From the NCBI RefSeq assembly GCF_900114375.1, contig NZ_FOSV01000007.1, forward strand, positions 1 through 64,000: a stretch of DNA of 64,000 nt, in the 5' to 3' direction. The first letter of the stretch is position 1; each line of letters opens with the position of its first letter. The translations under genes and the position numbers were made by a program. Positions 39,359 through 47,620 of the stretch are shown piece by piece. The notes under the pieces were generated by a model that made no database searches, was not told where the DNA came from, and saw only the letters and a list, made by a program, of their open reading frames with translations. The stretch is from Methylorubrum salsuginis (GTDB lineage Bacteria > Pseudomonadota > Alphaproteobacteria > Rhizobiales > Beijerinckiaceae).

Positions 39359-39506
39359 ATGGAACGGCAAGCGTGAAATCGACGGCCTAATTTGGGAAGC
39401 GGTGAGGGGGTGCGGTAACGCACGGGCGCCTTCGCCTTTGGGCAGACGCCATCGATGGCGTGGCGTCGATGCCGACGGGAGGATCGTCTTTCCCCGTTCG
39501 ACCAGC

Positions 39507-39968
39507 TCAGGGATGGATGTAGGCGAAACCCATGCCCTGCAGCCGCGCCAGTTCGGCGACACCGCTCGGCACGACGTCGTCCTCTGTGACGCCGTAGAGC
39601 GTGCCACGGTCGATCTTCCGTTCGCGCAAAGTGTTGGCGCAGATGAGGAACCGAACGCCCATCCCCTTGAGGGCATCGATGCGGGCGGCGACCTCCTTGT
39701 CGTTCGCGGCCGCCTGGAAGAGCGCGACTCCGTCGCTGTGGCTCACCACGCGGATCTCGACATGGGCCTTGCCCACGGCCTCGACGTGGTTGCGCAGGTT
39801 GCCGAGCAGGCGCTTGAAGTAGGTGGCTCCGTCGGGGCCGCCGTCGTTGTGGTAGACCACCTTCTGGTCGGCATAGTACCCGACCGGCGCCTCCGAGCCG
39901 GCATGGGCCGCCCCTAAGCCCAGGGTCGCAAGAACGACCGCGATCATCAGGCTCCTAAAGATCGTCAT
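39507..39968 (-). CDS. Secreted DsrE/DsrF-like protein
   Basis: This 153-residue protein has a signal peptide (MTIFRSLMIAVVLATLGLGAAHA, core SLMIAVVLATLGLGAAHA) and a DsrE fold: KVVYHNDGGPDGATYFKRLLGNLRNH, VVSHSDGVALF, GVRFLICANTLRE with a conserved cysteine, and the end ARLQGMGFAYIHP. It resembles the periplasmic DsrE-like proteins found in sulfur oxidisers. It starts inside the end of the L,D-transpeptidase gene (14 bases overlap) and is the last gene of a periplasmic thiol operon. Confidence 0.87.
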   Translation of the reverse strand: MTIFRSLMIAVVLATLGLGAAHAGSEAPVGYYADQKVVYHNDGGPDGATYFKRLLGNLRNHVEAVGKAHVEIRVVSHSDGVALFQAAANDKEVAARIDALKGMGVRFLICANTLRERKIDRGTLYGVTEDDVVPSGVAELARLQGMGFAYIHP

Positions 39969-40803
39969 CGTCCGCCTCCCTGTCGTAGGCCGGAGGCTCG
40001 GGTGCTTCCGACGCGTTGCGCGATAGGTTGTCGAGCCCCGCATGATCGAGGCCGTCGTCCGGCGTCAGTCCGGCGGATGCGCCGTTCCCGAGGCTGCCCG
40101 TCGTCTCCGGCGCTTTTGGCCGTGCAGCGTGCACGGTGCCCCGGGACCCGAGCACCACCACCTTCGTGCCGGTGGGGACGCGCCGGTGCAGGTCGATCAC
40201 GTCCTGGTTCAGCATGCGGATGCAACCTGAGGACACCGCCTCGCCGATGCTCCAGGGCTCCGTCGTGCCGTGGATGCGGTAGAGCGTGTCCTTCCCGTCC
40301 TTGAAAAGGTACAGCGCCCTGGCGCCGAGCGGGTTCCTGTCGCCGCCCGGCATGCCGCCGGCCCAGCGCCCGTTCCGCTCCGGATCACGCCGGAGCATGT
40401 CGGGCGTCGGCGTCCAGCGTGGCCAGGACGCCTTGCGGGCGACGGTCGCCTCGCCGGTGAACTCGAAGCCGGCCTTGCCCACCCCGACCGCGTAGCGCAT
40501 CGCCTTGCCACCCTCCATGACGAGGTAGAGGAAGCGCCTGTAGGGATCGACGACGAGGGTGCCGGGCGGCTCCTTCGACGGGTAGTTGACCAACTGGCGG
40601 ACGTTGCGCGCCTTGAGGTCGCGCGGATCGACCGCCTCGACCGGGAAGGGTTCGTCCGTGACGGCGGCGTACCGGCGCAAGACCTCCGGGGCGATCTGCG
40701 GCCGGGCTTCCGCGACGGGGGCCGGAGCCCCCTGTGAGGTCGAGCAGGCGCCGAGCGCCGAGGCGAGCCCGATCAACGTGGTGAGGCGGAGTGGCCGCGG
40801 CAT
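39955..40803 (-). CDS. L,D-transpeptidase (YkuD) lipoprotein
   Basis: The 282-residue protein has a lipoprotein-type signal (LIGLASALGACS, lipid cysteine about residue 21) and the YkuD domain: LVVDPYRRFLYLVMEGGKAMRYAVGVGK, YRIHGTTEPWSIGEAVSSGCIRM, with catalytic His and Cys in HGTTEP and SSGCIRMLNQDVIDL. It cross-links peptidoglycan or attaches lipoproteins. It overlaps the DsbA gene by three to four bases at its start. Why a cell-wall enzyme is coupled to disulfide proteins is unclear; its catalytic cysteine may need periplasmic reduction (inference). Confidence 0.9.
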   Translation of the reverse strand: MPRPLRLTTLIGLASALGACSTSQGAPAPVAEARPQIAPEVLRRYAAVTDEPFPVEAVDPRDLKARNVRQLVNYPSKEPPGTLVVDPYRRFLYLVMEGGKAMRYAVGVGKAGFEFTGEATVARKASWPRWTPTPDMLRRDPERNGRWAGGMPGGDRNPLGARALYLFKDGKDTLYRIHGTTEPWSIGEAVSSGCIRMLNQDVIDLHRRVPTGTKVVVLGSRGTVHAARPKAPETTGSLGNGASAGLTPDDGLDHAGLDNLSRNASEAPEPPAYDREADDDDL

Positions 40804-41438
40804 CACGAGCGACCCCGCGCCCGGGCCTGGGCGACCGCCTGCCTGAAGCCGTCGTAATCGAGGGCCGCCGCGACCTTGAGCTGGCCGATCAGGAAGACCG
40901 GCGTTCCCTGGAGCCCCAGGGCGTCCGCTTGGTCGAGGTTGCGCTGAAGCAGGGCGGAGATCTCGCCCTGGTGCGCCTTCCGGTCCTCTTCCAGGCGGGC
41001 GACGTCGACGCCCGAGGCGGCCACCGCCTCCAGCATCCGCTCCTTGGGAATCTTGCGACCCGGGATCGCCATGAGCGCGCGGTGCACTTCGTCGTAGCGG
41101 CCCTGGTACTTCGCCGCGAGGGCGAGCTGGGCGCCGTAGACGGAGGCGTCCCCGAGGATCGGCCAGTCCTTATGGACAAGACGGATTCGCCCATCCGCTT
41201 TCACCAAGCGGTTGAGGTCGGGCTCGGCCTTCTTGCAGAAGGGACAGTTGTAATCGAGGAAGGCGACGATGGTCAGGTCACCCTTCGGGTTGCCCGAGAC
41301 CGGCGCCTCGGGGTCGTTGAGGATCGCGTTCGGGTCAACGCCCTGCGCGAAAGCCTCCTCGATGGGGGGCGCCAGCGAAAGCAGGGCGGGCGCGAGCGCG
41401 ACGGCGGGCAGAAGGGCGAGCAGGGTCCTGCGGTCCAT
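40803..41438 (-). CDS. Secreted DsbA-family thiol oxidoreductase
   Basis: This 211-residue protein has a signal peptide (LLALLPAVALAPALLSL) and the DsbA/DSBA-like thioredoxin fold with FLDYNCPFCKKAEPDL (CPFC active site about residues 65-68) and the cis-proline in GLQGTPVFLIG. It resembles the DsbA/DsbG-like group, with a helical insert. It probably works with DsbD, whose gene lies 40 bases upstream in the same direction, as a periplasmic disulfide isomerase or reductant. Confidence 0.88.
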   Translation of the reverse strand: MDRRTLLALLPAVALAPALLSLAPPIEEAFAQGVDPNAILNDPEAPVSGNPKGDLTIVAFLDYNCPFCKKAEPDLNRLVKADGRIRLVHKDWPILGDASVYGAQLALAAKYQGRYDEVHRALMAIPGRKIPKERMLEAVAASGVDVARLEEDRKAHQGEISALLQRNLDQADALGLQGTPVFLIGQLKVAAALDYDGFRQAVAQARARGRS

Positions 41439-41478
41439 GGTGTTCTCCGTGAAAGTCGGTTTTCCGAAAGGGAGCGAC

Positions 41479-43215
41479 TCAGGCGCCGACGAGGGCGAGG
41501 CGGCGCTTCAGGTCATCGACCGTGAGCTCGCCCTCGGTGCGGGCCTCACGGACCTCGCCGCCGTCGGGGCGCATCAGGATGAGGGTCGGCGGTCCGACGA
41601 CCTCGAAGCGCCGCATCAGGGCACGGGTGGCATCGTCGTCGCGGGTGACGTCGGCGCGGATGACCGAGACGGCCTTCAGTCTCGTCCGGATGCCGGCATC
41701 GGCCAGGACCGTCCGCTCGTTCGTCTTGCAGACGGTGCACCAATCGGCGGCGAACTCGACGAGCACCGGCTTGCCCTCGGTACGGGCCGCCGCGAGGGCA
41801 GCCTCGAACGCCGGGACGGAGGAGACCGTCCGGCTCTCCTCGACGTGGACCGCTCGCGACTGGCCGAAGCCCGCGAGCGGCCGGAGCGGGTCAGTCCCGC
41901 CGCTCGCGGCGCCGACGACGAGGGCGCAACCGTAGGTCACGGCAACGATACCGGCGACCTTGCTCAGTCGGCCCGCGGCACCCGCCCTGACGACGTCGAA
42001 CGCCCCGACGAACGCGCCGATGCCGATCGCCAGCGCGCCCCAGAGAACGAGAGTGACTTCGGACGGCACGAGGCGCGAGACCATGGTGATGGCCAATGCG
42101 ACGAAGACTACCCCGAAGGCCTGCTTGGCCGCGACCAGCCAGGGGCCTGACTTCGGCAGGATACCCGCCCCGAACGTCCCGAACGCGATCAGCGGCAGGC
42201 CCATGCCGAGGCCGAGCGCGAACAGGGCAGCGGCGCCGCGCGCCACGTCGCCGGTCTGGGCGACGTAGAGGAGGGCTGCGGCGAGCGGCGGCGTCACGCA
42301 GGGCCCGACGATCAGGGCGGAGGTGAAGCCCATGGCGGCGGCGCCGAGCGCGCCGAACCGACGCCCGCTCAGGCGTGACAGCCGGCCGGAGACGGCGGAC
42401 GGCAGCGCCAGGTCGAAGACCCCGAACATCGACAGCGCCAGGGCGACGAAGGCTGCGGCGAGGAGCCCGAGCGCAACGGGAGTCTGGAGCGTGACCTGAA
42501 GGTTGCGCCCGGACCATGCCGCCGCCACGCCGAGCGTTCCGTAGGCCAGCGCCATCGCGAGCACGTAGGTACCGGAGAGGACGAAACCTCGTCCGGCCGA
42601 GGGCCGCTCCCCGGACCGGGCCAGCATGCCCGCCAGCACCGGGACCATCGGGAGCACGCAAGGGGTGAAGGCCAGGAGCAGGCCGAGCCCAAGAAAAGTC
42701 GCCAGGACGCCCGCGAGATGGCCCGAGAGCAGGCCCCTGTCGGGCTCGGGCTGCGCGTCCGTTGCCAGCGTCGCGGCGGTCGCCTGCGGACCTGGCGCGG
42801 GCACCTCGATGACCGTGTTGATCGGCGGGTAGCAGATGCCCTTCTCGGCACAGCCCTGATAGGTGACGCGCACCTCGCGCACCCCCGAGAGGGCCGCACC
42901 CGGCACGATGGCCTCCGTCGCGCCGTGATAGACTTCCGTCGGCCCGAAATTGGGGTCGTCCTTGGTCTCGCCGGGCTGGGTGCTGACGGGAAGCTCCCTG
43001 CCGCTCGCGTCGGTGGCGGCGATCTTGTCGCGGTAGAGGTAGGTGCCGGGGGCGATGGTCCATCGCATGCGCAGCGAGAGGTCGGGGTCACGGGCCGCAT
43101 CGACGGCGAAGGGCGTCGGCCGCGCACCGGGCTCGCTGCACTGCCCGGGCGACCACAGCGAGGAGCCGGTCCAGACCAGGGCGGCGAGGATGAGGTGGGT
43201 GAACACGTTCGGCAT
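41479..43215 (-). CDS. dsbD: DsbD, transmembrane thiol:disulfide interchange protein
   Basis: The 578-residue protein has the full three-domain order: a signal peptide and N-terminal immunoglobulin-like domain with YQGCAEKGICYPP (two cysteines), a central eight-helix domain with LAFTPCVLPMVPVLAG and GPCVTPPLAAALLY, and a C-terminal thioredoxin domain with FAADWCTVCKTNE. It carries electrons from cytosolic thioredoxin to periplasmic DsbA-like and other proteins. It is the first gene of the minus-strand thiol operon and is divergent from a two-component system. Confidence 0.93.
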   Translation of the reverse strand: MPNVFTHLILAALVWTGSSLWSPGQCSEPGARPTPFAVDAARDPDLSLRMRWTIAPGTYLYRDKIAATDASGRELPVSTQPGETKDDPNFGPTEVYHGATEAIVPGAALSGVREVRVTYQGCAEKGICYPPINTVIEVPAPGPQATAATLATDAQPEPDRGLLSGHLAGVLATFLGLGLLLAFTPCVLPMVPVLAGMLARSGERPSAGRGFVLSGTYVLAMALAYGTLGVAAAWSGRNLQVTLQTPVALGLLAAAFVALALSMFGVFDLALPSAVSGRLSRLSGRRFGALGAAAMGFTSALIVGPCVTPPLAAALLYVAQTGDVARGAAALFALGLGMGLPLIAFGTFGAGILPKSGPWLVAAKQAFGVVFVALAITMVSRLVPSEVTLVLWGALAIGIGAFVGAFDVVRAGAAGRLSKVAGIVAVTYGCALVVGAASGGTDPLRPLAGFGQSRAVHVEESRTVSSVPAFEAALAAARTEGKPVLVEFAADWCTVCKTNERTVLADAGIRTRLKAVSVIRADVTRDDDATRALMRRFEVVGPPTLILMRPDGGEVREARTEGELTVDDLKRRLALVGA

Positions 43216-43316
43216 GGGCGGGGTCCGGGATCGGATCGGCCCGCCGCGGGTCGGAAACGCAGCTTAAGCCAGGCTTAAGCGGGGCCCGGAGGATGGGGCC
43301 GTGAAGGGAGACACGC

Positions 43317-43979
43317 ATGCGCATCCTCGTCGTCGAGGACGACACCATCCTGTCGGACGGGCTCCGGGCTGGCTTGGGCCTGGGCGGGGCGACGGTCGAT
43401 TGTGTCGCGACCTGCGCCGACGCCGAGGCGGCGCTGGCCACGAGCGCGTTCTCGGCCATCGTGCTCGACCTGATGCTGCCCGACGGCTCTGGCCTCGACG
43501 TGTTGCGGGGGCTTCGGCGACGGAACGACCGGACGCCGGTCGTCCTGCTGACGGCCCGGGACGCCGTGTCGGACCGGATCGCCGGGCTCGACGGTGGCGC
43601 CGACGACTACCTCGGCAAGCCCTTCGACCTCGACGAGCTCTCGGCCCGCATCCGCGCCGTCGTCCGGAGGGCCTCGGGGCGGGCCGCGGCGATCCTGGAG
43701 CACGGTGGCATCCGGCTCGACCCCGGCAGCCTCGCCGTCACCGTCGACGGTGTGCCGGTCGCCGTCTCCCGGCGCGAGGTGATGGTTCTGGCGGCCCTCA
43801 TGGAACGACCTGACGTGCTTCGGTCCAAAGCCGAGCTGGAGGAGCGGCTCTACGGCTGGCAGGAGGAGGTCGAGAGCAACGCGGTCGAGGTCCATGTGCA
43901 CAACCTGCGCGCCAAGATCGGCAAGCATGCCATCGAGACGGTCCGAGGTCTCGGATACCGGATGAGGGCACCCGCATGA
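43317..43979 (+). CDS. OmpR-family response regulator
   Basis: The 220-residue protein has a receiver domain with the acidic pair VEDDT, the phospho-acceptor aspartate in IVLDLMLPDGSG (about residue 51), LLTARD and KPFDLDEL. A C-terminal winged helix follows with VSRREVMVLAALMERPDVL and VEVHVHNLRAKIG. It overlaps the sensor kinase gene by four bases. The layout is that of the QseB/TctD type. The divergent thiol operon with dsbD is the obvious candidate target. Confidence 0.93.
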   Translation: MRILVVEDDTILSDGLRAGLGLGGATVDCVATCADAEAALATSAFSAIVLDLMLPDGSGLDVLRGLRRRNDRTPVVLLTARDAVSDRIAGLDGGADDYLGKPFDLDELSARIRAVVRRASGRAAAILEHGGIRLDPGSLAVTVDGVPVAVSRREVMVLAALMERPDVLRSKAELEERLYGWQEEVESNAVEVHVHNLRAKIGKHAIETVRGLGYRMRAPA

Positions 43980-45292
43980 GGTCGCTCCGCGTCAGGCTTT
44001 TCGCCATCCTCGTCCTCGCCACCGGCCTGATCTGGCTCAGCGCGGTCGCCTGGATCTACCTTGGCTCGAAGCGCGAGGTGGAACAGGTCCTCGACAACCG
44101 CCTGCAGGAAGCTGCCCGCATGGTCAGCTCCCTGGTGGGCGCGGTCGGCGGCCCGGACCCGAACGCGGGGGCCCGAACCTTCCCGGCCCCGACGGCCTAC
44201 GAGCGGCAGCTTTCCTGCCAGATCTGGTCCCTCGACGGACGCATGGTCGCACGGTCGACCGGGGCCCCGGAGCGGCGCCTGACCGACGCGCCGGCGGGCT
44301 TCTCGCAGCGCGAGGTCGACGGCGAGACCTGGCGGGTGTTCACCGTGGAGGATGCCGAGAGGGGCGTGCGGGTCATGGTGGGTGACCGTCTTGGCCTACG
44401 CGAGCGCCTCGTCACCGACCTCATCATGGGCCTGGTCACGCCCGCCATCCTGATGGTGCCGCTGCTCGGCATGCTGATCTGGGCGAGCCTCGGGCGGGGC
44501 TTGCGTCCCTTGCGGCTGATGGCGCGGGACCTCGCAGGTCGCGACGCGGACGACATGAGCGCCATCGACGCGAGCCGCGCGCCCGCTGAGGTGCGGCCCC
44601 TGGCCGACGCTCTCAACGGGCTATTCCTCAAGGTCGAATCCGCACGCCGGCACGAACGGGAGGTGACTGCCTTCGCCGCACACGAGTTGCGAACACCGCT
44701 CGCTGGCCTCAAGGTCCAGGCCCAGGTCGCCATGGCTGCCACCGACCCGGACGTTGCGAAGGCGGCGCTGCGCCAGATCCTGGCAGCCGTCGACCGGACC
44801 ACGCGCCTCGTCCGCCAGTTGCTCGACGCCGCCCGGCTCGACGCCGCGGGGGAAACACCCTCCCTGGCGGAAGTCGACGTCGGCGCACTGGTAACGGAGA
44901 CCGTGGAAGGTATGCGGACGCCCCCCGGAGTCCGGACTCAGATCGACCCGCGCTTGCGCGGCTATATCCTGCGGGCTGACCCGGACGGCTTGCGCCTCGC
45001 CGTCCGGAATTTGCACGAGAACGCCGTGCAGCACATGGAGACCGGCACGGTGGCTTGGGGCGCGCGGCCGGATGGCGGGGGCATCGTCGTCCGCGACGAG
45101 GGGCCGGGCATCCCGGAAGACGAGTTGCCCCACGTCACGACACGGTTCTTCCGGGGACGCCACAAGAGCGCGACAGGTAGCGGCCTCGGCCTCGCCATCG
45201 CCGAGATGGCGTCCCGCCGAAGTGGCCTCAGCCTTCGTCTGCGCAACCGGACGGATCGCCCGGGGCTTGAGGCGGAAATCCTCCCGGGCTGA
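43976..45292 (+). CDS. Sensor histidine kinase
   Basis: This 438-residue kinase has two membrane helices (about residues 7-27 and 150-172) around a periplasmic sensor domain of about 120 residues. A HAMP linker, the H-box FAAHELRTPLAGLK, the N-box NLHENAVQH, and GPGIPEDELPHV and GSGLGLAIA of the ATP lid follow. The periplasmic domain resembles the TctE/2CSK-N type, which often senses small molecules. Coupled to the response regulator just upstream, it may sense periplasmic thiol or organic anion status. Confidence 0.92.
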   Translation: MRSLRVRLFAILVLATGLIWLSAVAWIYLGSKREVEQVLDNRLQEAARMVSSLVGAVGGPDPNAGARTFPAPTAYERQLSCQIWSLDGRMVARSTGAPERRLTDAPAGFSQREVDGETWRVFTVEDAERGVRVMVGDRLGLRERLVTDLIMGLVTPAILMVPLLGMLIWASLGRGLRPLRLMARDLAGRDADDMSAIDASRAPAEVRPLADALNGLFLKVESARRHEREVTAFAAHELRTPLAGLKVQAQVAMAATDPDVAKAALRQILAAVDRTTRLVRQLLDAARLDAAGETPSLAEVDVGALVTETVEGMRTPPGVRTQIDPRLRGYILRADPDGLRLAVRNLHENAVQHMETGTVAWGARPDGGGIVVRDEGPGIPEDELPHVTTRFFRGRHKSATGSGLGLAIAEMASRRSGLSLRLRNRTDRPGLEAEILPG

Positions 45293-45298
45293 GACCGG

Positions 45299-45640
45299 TC
45301 AGCCGAACTCCGGGCAGAAGATGTCCTTGAGGGTCGCCAGCACCCGCGCGGCCCTAGGGTCCTCCAGCCGGTAGTGGATCGTCTGGCTCTCGCGCCGGAA
45401 GGCGACCAACCCGTCCTCGCGCAGCTTGGCGAGGTGCTGCGACAGGGCCGATTGGCTTAGCTCGACCTCCCCGGCGAGACTGGTCACGTCCATCTCGCCG
45501 CGGGCGACCAGCAGGCACAGGATCAGCAGCCGCTTCTCGTTGGCGAGGAGACGCAGCAGGCGGGCCGCGTCGGCCGCCTTATCCTGCAGGCGCATCAGGT
45601 CGGTCGGCGTGACGGCGTCCATCGGTCGATGTTCCGACAT
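45299..45640 (-). CDS. ArsR-family two-cysteine sensor (BigR/SqrR-like)
   Basis: The 113-residue protein contains LLRLLANEKRLLILCLLVARGEM and ELSQSALSQHLAKLREDGLVAFRRESQTIHYRL. Its cysteines are Cys42 in LLILCLLVA and Cys109 in DIFCPEF, again the dithiol pattern of persulfide sensors. It converges with the kinase gene. Its ATG lies inside a perfect 37-bp palindrome, so it very probably represses its own transcription. It may also act on other genes with similar operators, such as the YeeE module. Confidence 0.9.
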   Translation of the reverse strand: MSEHRPMDAVTPTDLMRLQDKAADAARLLRLLANEKRLLILCLLVARGEMDVTSLAGEVELSQSALSQHLAKLREDGLVAFRRESQTIHYRLEDPRAARVLATLKDIFCPEFG

Positions 45641-45674
45641 GTTAGAATTACCTTATTTAGGTAATTCTAACATG
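45638..45674. promoter_or_regulatory. Perfect 37-bp palindrome over the ArsR start codon
   Basis: CATGTTAGAATTACC (45638-45652) and GGTAATTCTAACATG (45660-45674) are exact 15-bp complements around TTATTTA. The left end contains the ArsR start codon on the reverse strand. It is the strongest palindrome noticed in the window and the ideal shape for a dimeric ArsR repressor site. An autoregulatory operator is the simplest reading. Confidence 0.85.
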
Positions 45675-45675
45675 A

Positions 45676-46230
45676 AGTCACCAGCTGCGCCCACTTCCTT
45701 GTCGCCCTTTTTCCGCTTCGCCCGGAAGGCCATCGCGGCTCCCTGGTGCCGCCTTGCTACCGTCGTTCCCGAAGTGGCCAGGCAGAGCCACCACGGGGGT
45801 GATTTGAGCCGGTAGCAACGAATAAGGACCGCCTCAGCGATGGCGGCCCCTATTTACTCTAAGTTGCCGCAGTGCGGAACTTTGATGTTCGAAGTCAGAT
45901 CACTGGCTTGGCTATCAACAGCTACGCGTCGGCACGGGCAGCAGCGACTAGGCGCTGATGTTGGTGATCTTGTTCGCAGGGTTCACGGCACGCGCTGCAT
46001 CCGCCCGACCAGCGAGGCCGTGAGTACTTCTACGAGGTCCGCTTCCCGCGTCGTAGCGGACGACGAAGGCCGCAGTGTGGAGGGGCCGCTATGGGTCAGG
46101 AGTTCGCACACCGATTGTTCGGCTGCTCAAGACGGCGGAGGACGACGAATTGCCGGAGCAGCTGCACGACTTGGTCGGCCAGCTGACCCTTCGCGACGAC
46201 TGGGACGGCCCGGACCGCGAGGACCGACCG
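45676..46230. other. Stretch of about 550 bases without a clear gene
   Basis: Only the third 17-bp repeat (46092-46108) and short frames are seen. After the repeat a frame reads VRLLKTAEDDELPEQLHDLV, which looks like part of a protein, but it begins in the repeat and overlaps the end of the exonuclease gene. The stretch is probably a remnant region like 13570-14584. Confidence 0.45.
46092..46108. repeat. Dispersed 17-bp repeat, copy 3
   Basis: TGGGTCAGGAGTTCGCA, identical to the copies at 368-384 and 13922-13938, followed by CACCGATTGTTCGGCTG. The downstream sequence does not extend the similarity further. Confidence 0.65.
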
Positions 46231-47121
46231 CTAAAACTCGGGGTTAGTGCGCGCGGAGAACCGGTCGCGAGCCGTGAACCGGTCGGCCGGCAACTCGCCA
46301 CAGGGGCGACGGTAGATTGCTTCGCTCAGGAACGAGCGCTCGATCTCGATCTGGTCCTCCTCCAGATCGATGTACCAGCAGCGCCGTGCGCCGCTCCAAC
46401 GGTAGCGGCGCGCCTTAAGCAGGTCCTTGGTCTCGATCGGCGAGCCCTGCGCCCATAGGCGTACCGTCGGCCGGCGGGCGGTTTCGAGGAGACAGGAGAG
46501 GGCCAGGCGCCCGGAGGTCTGCAGGGGGCTATCGAGCAACCGCAGCAGGGCGTGGCAGTCATCGATCGCCCGGTGACCGTTGTGAAAGAATCCATGGTCG
46601 ATCAGCAGATAGCCGAGCTTCATGCCCTCGTGACCCTCGGCGCGCCACGGGATCTGGTGGCAGGAGCAGGCCCAGTTCTTCTCGGCAAACACCGGCCAGC
46701 GGCCCTCGCACATCTGCCGGTCAAAGCTGGCGTTGTGGGCGATCACCACCGCAGCATCGGCCGCTAGGGCCTGCACGGCGGCATCGTCGATCCGTTGGCC
46801 AGCCACGGCGGCATCGGTGATCCCGGTCAGGCGAGTGATTTCCGGCGGGATCGGTTTTTGGGGTTGGTGCAGCTGGTTAAACGTCTGCAGCACACGATAA
46901 ATGCGCCCGCTGGCGCCATACTCGAATTTGAGGATGCCGAGTTCGATCACCTCGTCGGTGGCGAAGTCAGTGCCAGTGGTTTCGGTGTCGAGCACCAGGC
47001 CGATGAACGTCGGCTCGTCGGGCGCCTCGGCGCAGTCCACCAACGGCGTGAGCCGCCGCAGCACGCGGTAGTCGCCGGTGCCTTCAAGCACGGTCGCGAT
47101 GCTGTCGAGGGGCTGGTTCAC
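46231..47121 (-). CDS. DEDDh 3'-5' exonuclease (DnaQ/epsilon-like)
   Basis: This 296-residue protein has the exonuclease motifs of the DnaQ superfamily: ExoI GLVLDTETTGTD, ExoII VIAHNASFDRQM and ExoIII HRAIDDCHALLRLL, giving the D-E-D-D residues and the histidine. The core occupies residues about 40-215. A C-terminal extension holds RRYRWSGARRCWYIDLEED, a short domain seen in stand-alone exonucleases that act on DNA. It is likely a proofreading or repair nuclease. It is unrelated to the sulfur genes and borders the putative integrative element. Confidence 0.9.
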   Translation of the reverse strand: MNQPLDSIATVLEGTGDYRVLRRLTPLVDCAEAPDEPTFIGLVLDTETTGTDFATDEVIELGILKFEYGASGRIYRVLQTFNQLHQPQKPIPPEITRLTGITDAAVAGQRIDDAAVQALAADAAVVIAHNASFDRQMCEGRWPVFAEKNWACSCHQIPWRAEGHEGMKLGYLLIDHGFFHNGHRAIDDCHALLRLLDSPLQTSGRLALSCLLETARRPTVRLWAQGSPIETKDLLKARRYRWSGARRCWYIDLEEDQIEIERSFLSEAIYRRPCGELPADRFTARDRFSARTNPEF

Positions 47122-47306
47122 GGCGACACGGTCCCGGCTTGGTTCTCCCTGGCCGGCGGCACTTCTGCCGTGCGGCTGTATTGGTCAGCTTAACCGCGGC
47201 TATGACAGGCTGACCAGCGGAGAACGCCGGTCCGTCCACAGCGCAAGCCTGTGGGGCGGTCAGCACCGCGCAGCTCGCCGCCGCCCTTGATGCTGCCTCG
47301 CCCGAC

Positions 47307-47486
47307 GTGACTGCAAAGGCCGTCGAGCGGACGCCCTCTCTCGGGAGGTACCCCGCGGGCATCGCCTCCCCAAAGGTCCGGACGGCCCTGAGGTCGGGCG
47401 ACATCACATCTTGGGACCTCGACCGCCAGCTCGCCGTTGCGGCGTCCCTCGGCCTGAGGGCCCGCATCATCCTTGAGCCAGCCTGA
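47307..47486 (+). CDS. Possible 59-aa fragment of unknown protein
   Basis: From a GTG at 47307 the frame reads VTAKAVERTPSLGRYPAGIA and ends LGLRARIILEPA. The same frame is open upstream to 47214 with protein-like composition (TAQLAAALDAASPD), but no start codon exists there. It looks like the 3' part of a small gene whose beginning is missing or uses an unusual start. The SWDLDRQLAVAASLGL part is reminiscent of a small DNA-binding helix, but no family is named. It lies near the presumed left edge of the element. Confidence 0.3.
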   Translation: MTAKAVERTPSLGRYPAGIASPKVRTALRSGDITSWDLDRQLAVAASLGLRARIILEPA

Positions 47487-47620
47487 CGTCAGGCCGACGT
47501 GCGCCTCACTGCGCCCGCCGTGCGCCCGTGAAACTGAACACCCGTTCAGCTTGGCGTCACATGTAGCGTCCCTTGCATGACGCAGTGGCATCATGTGCTC
47601 CGAAGACCTCGGAGATCCCC

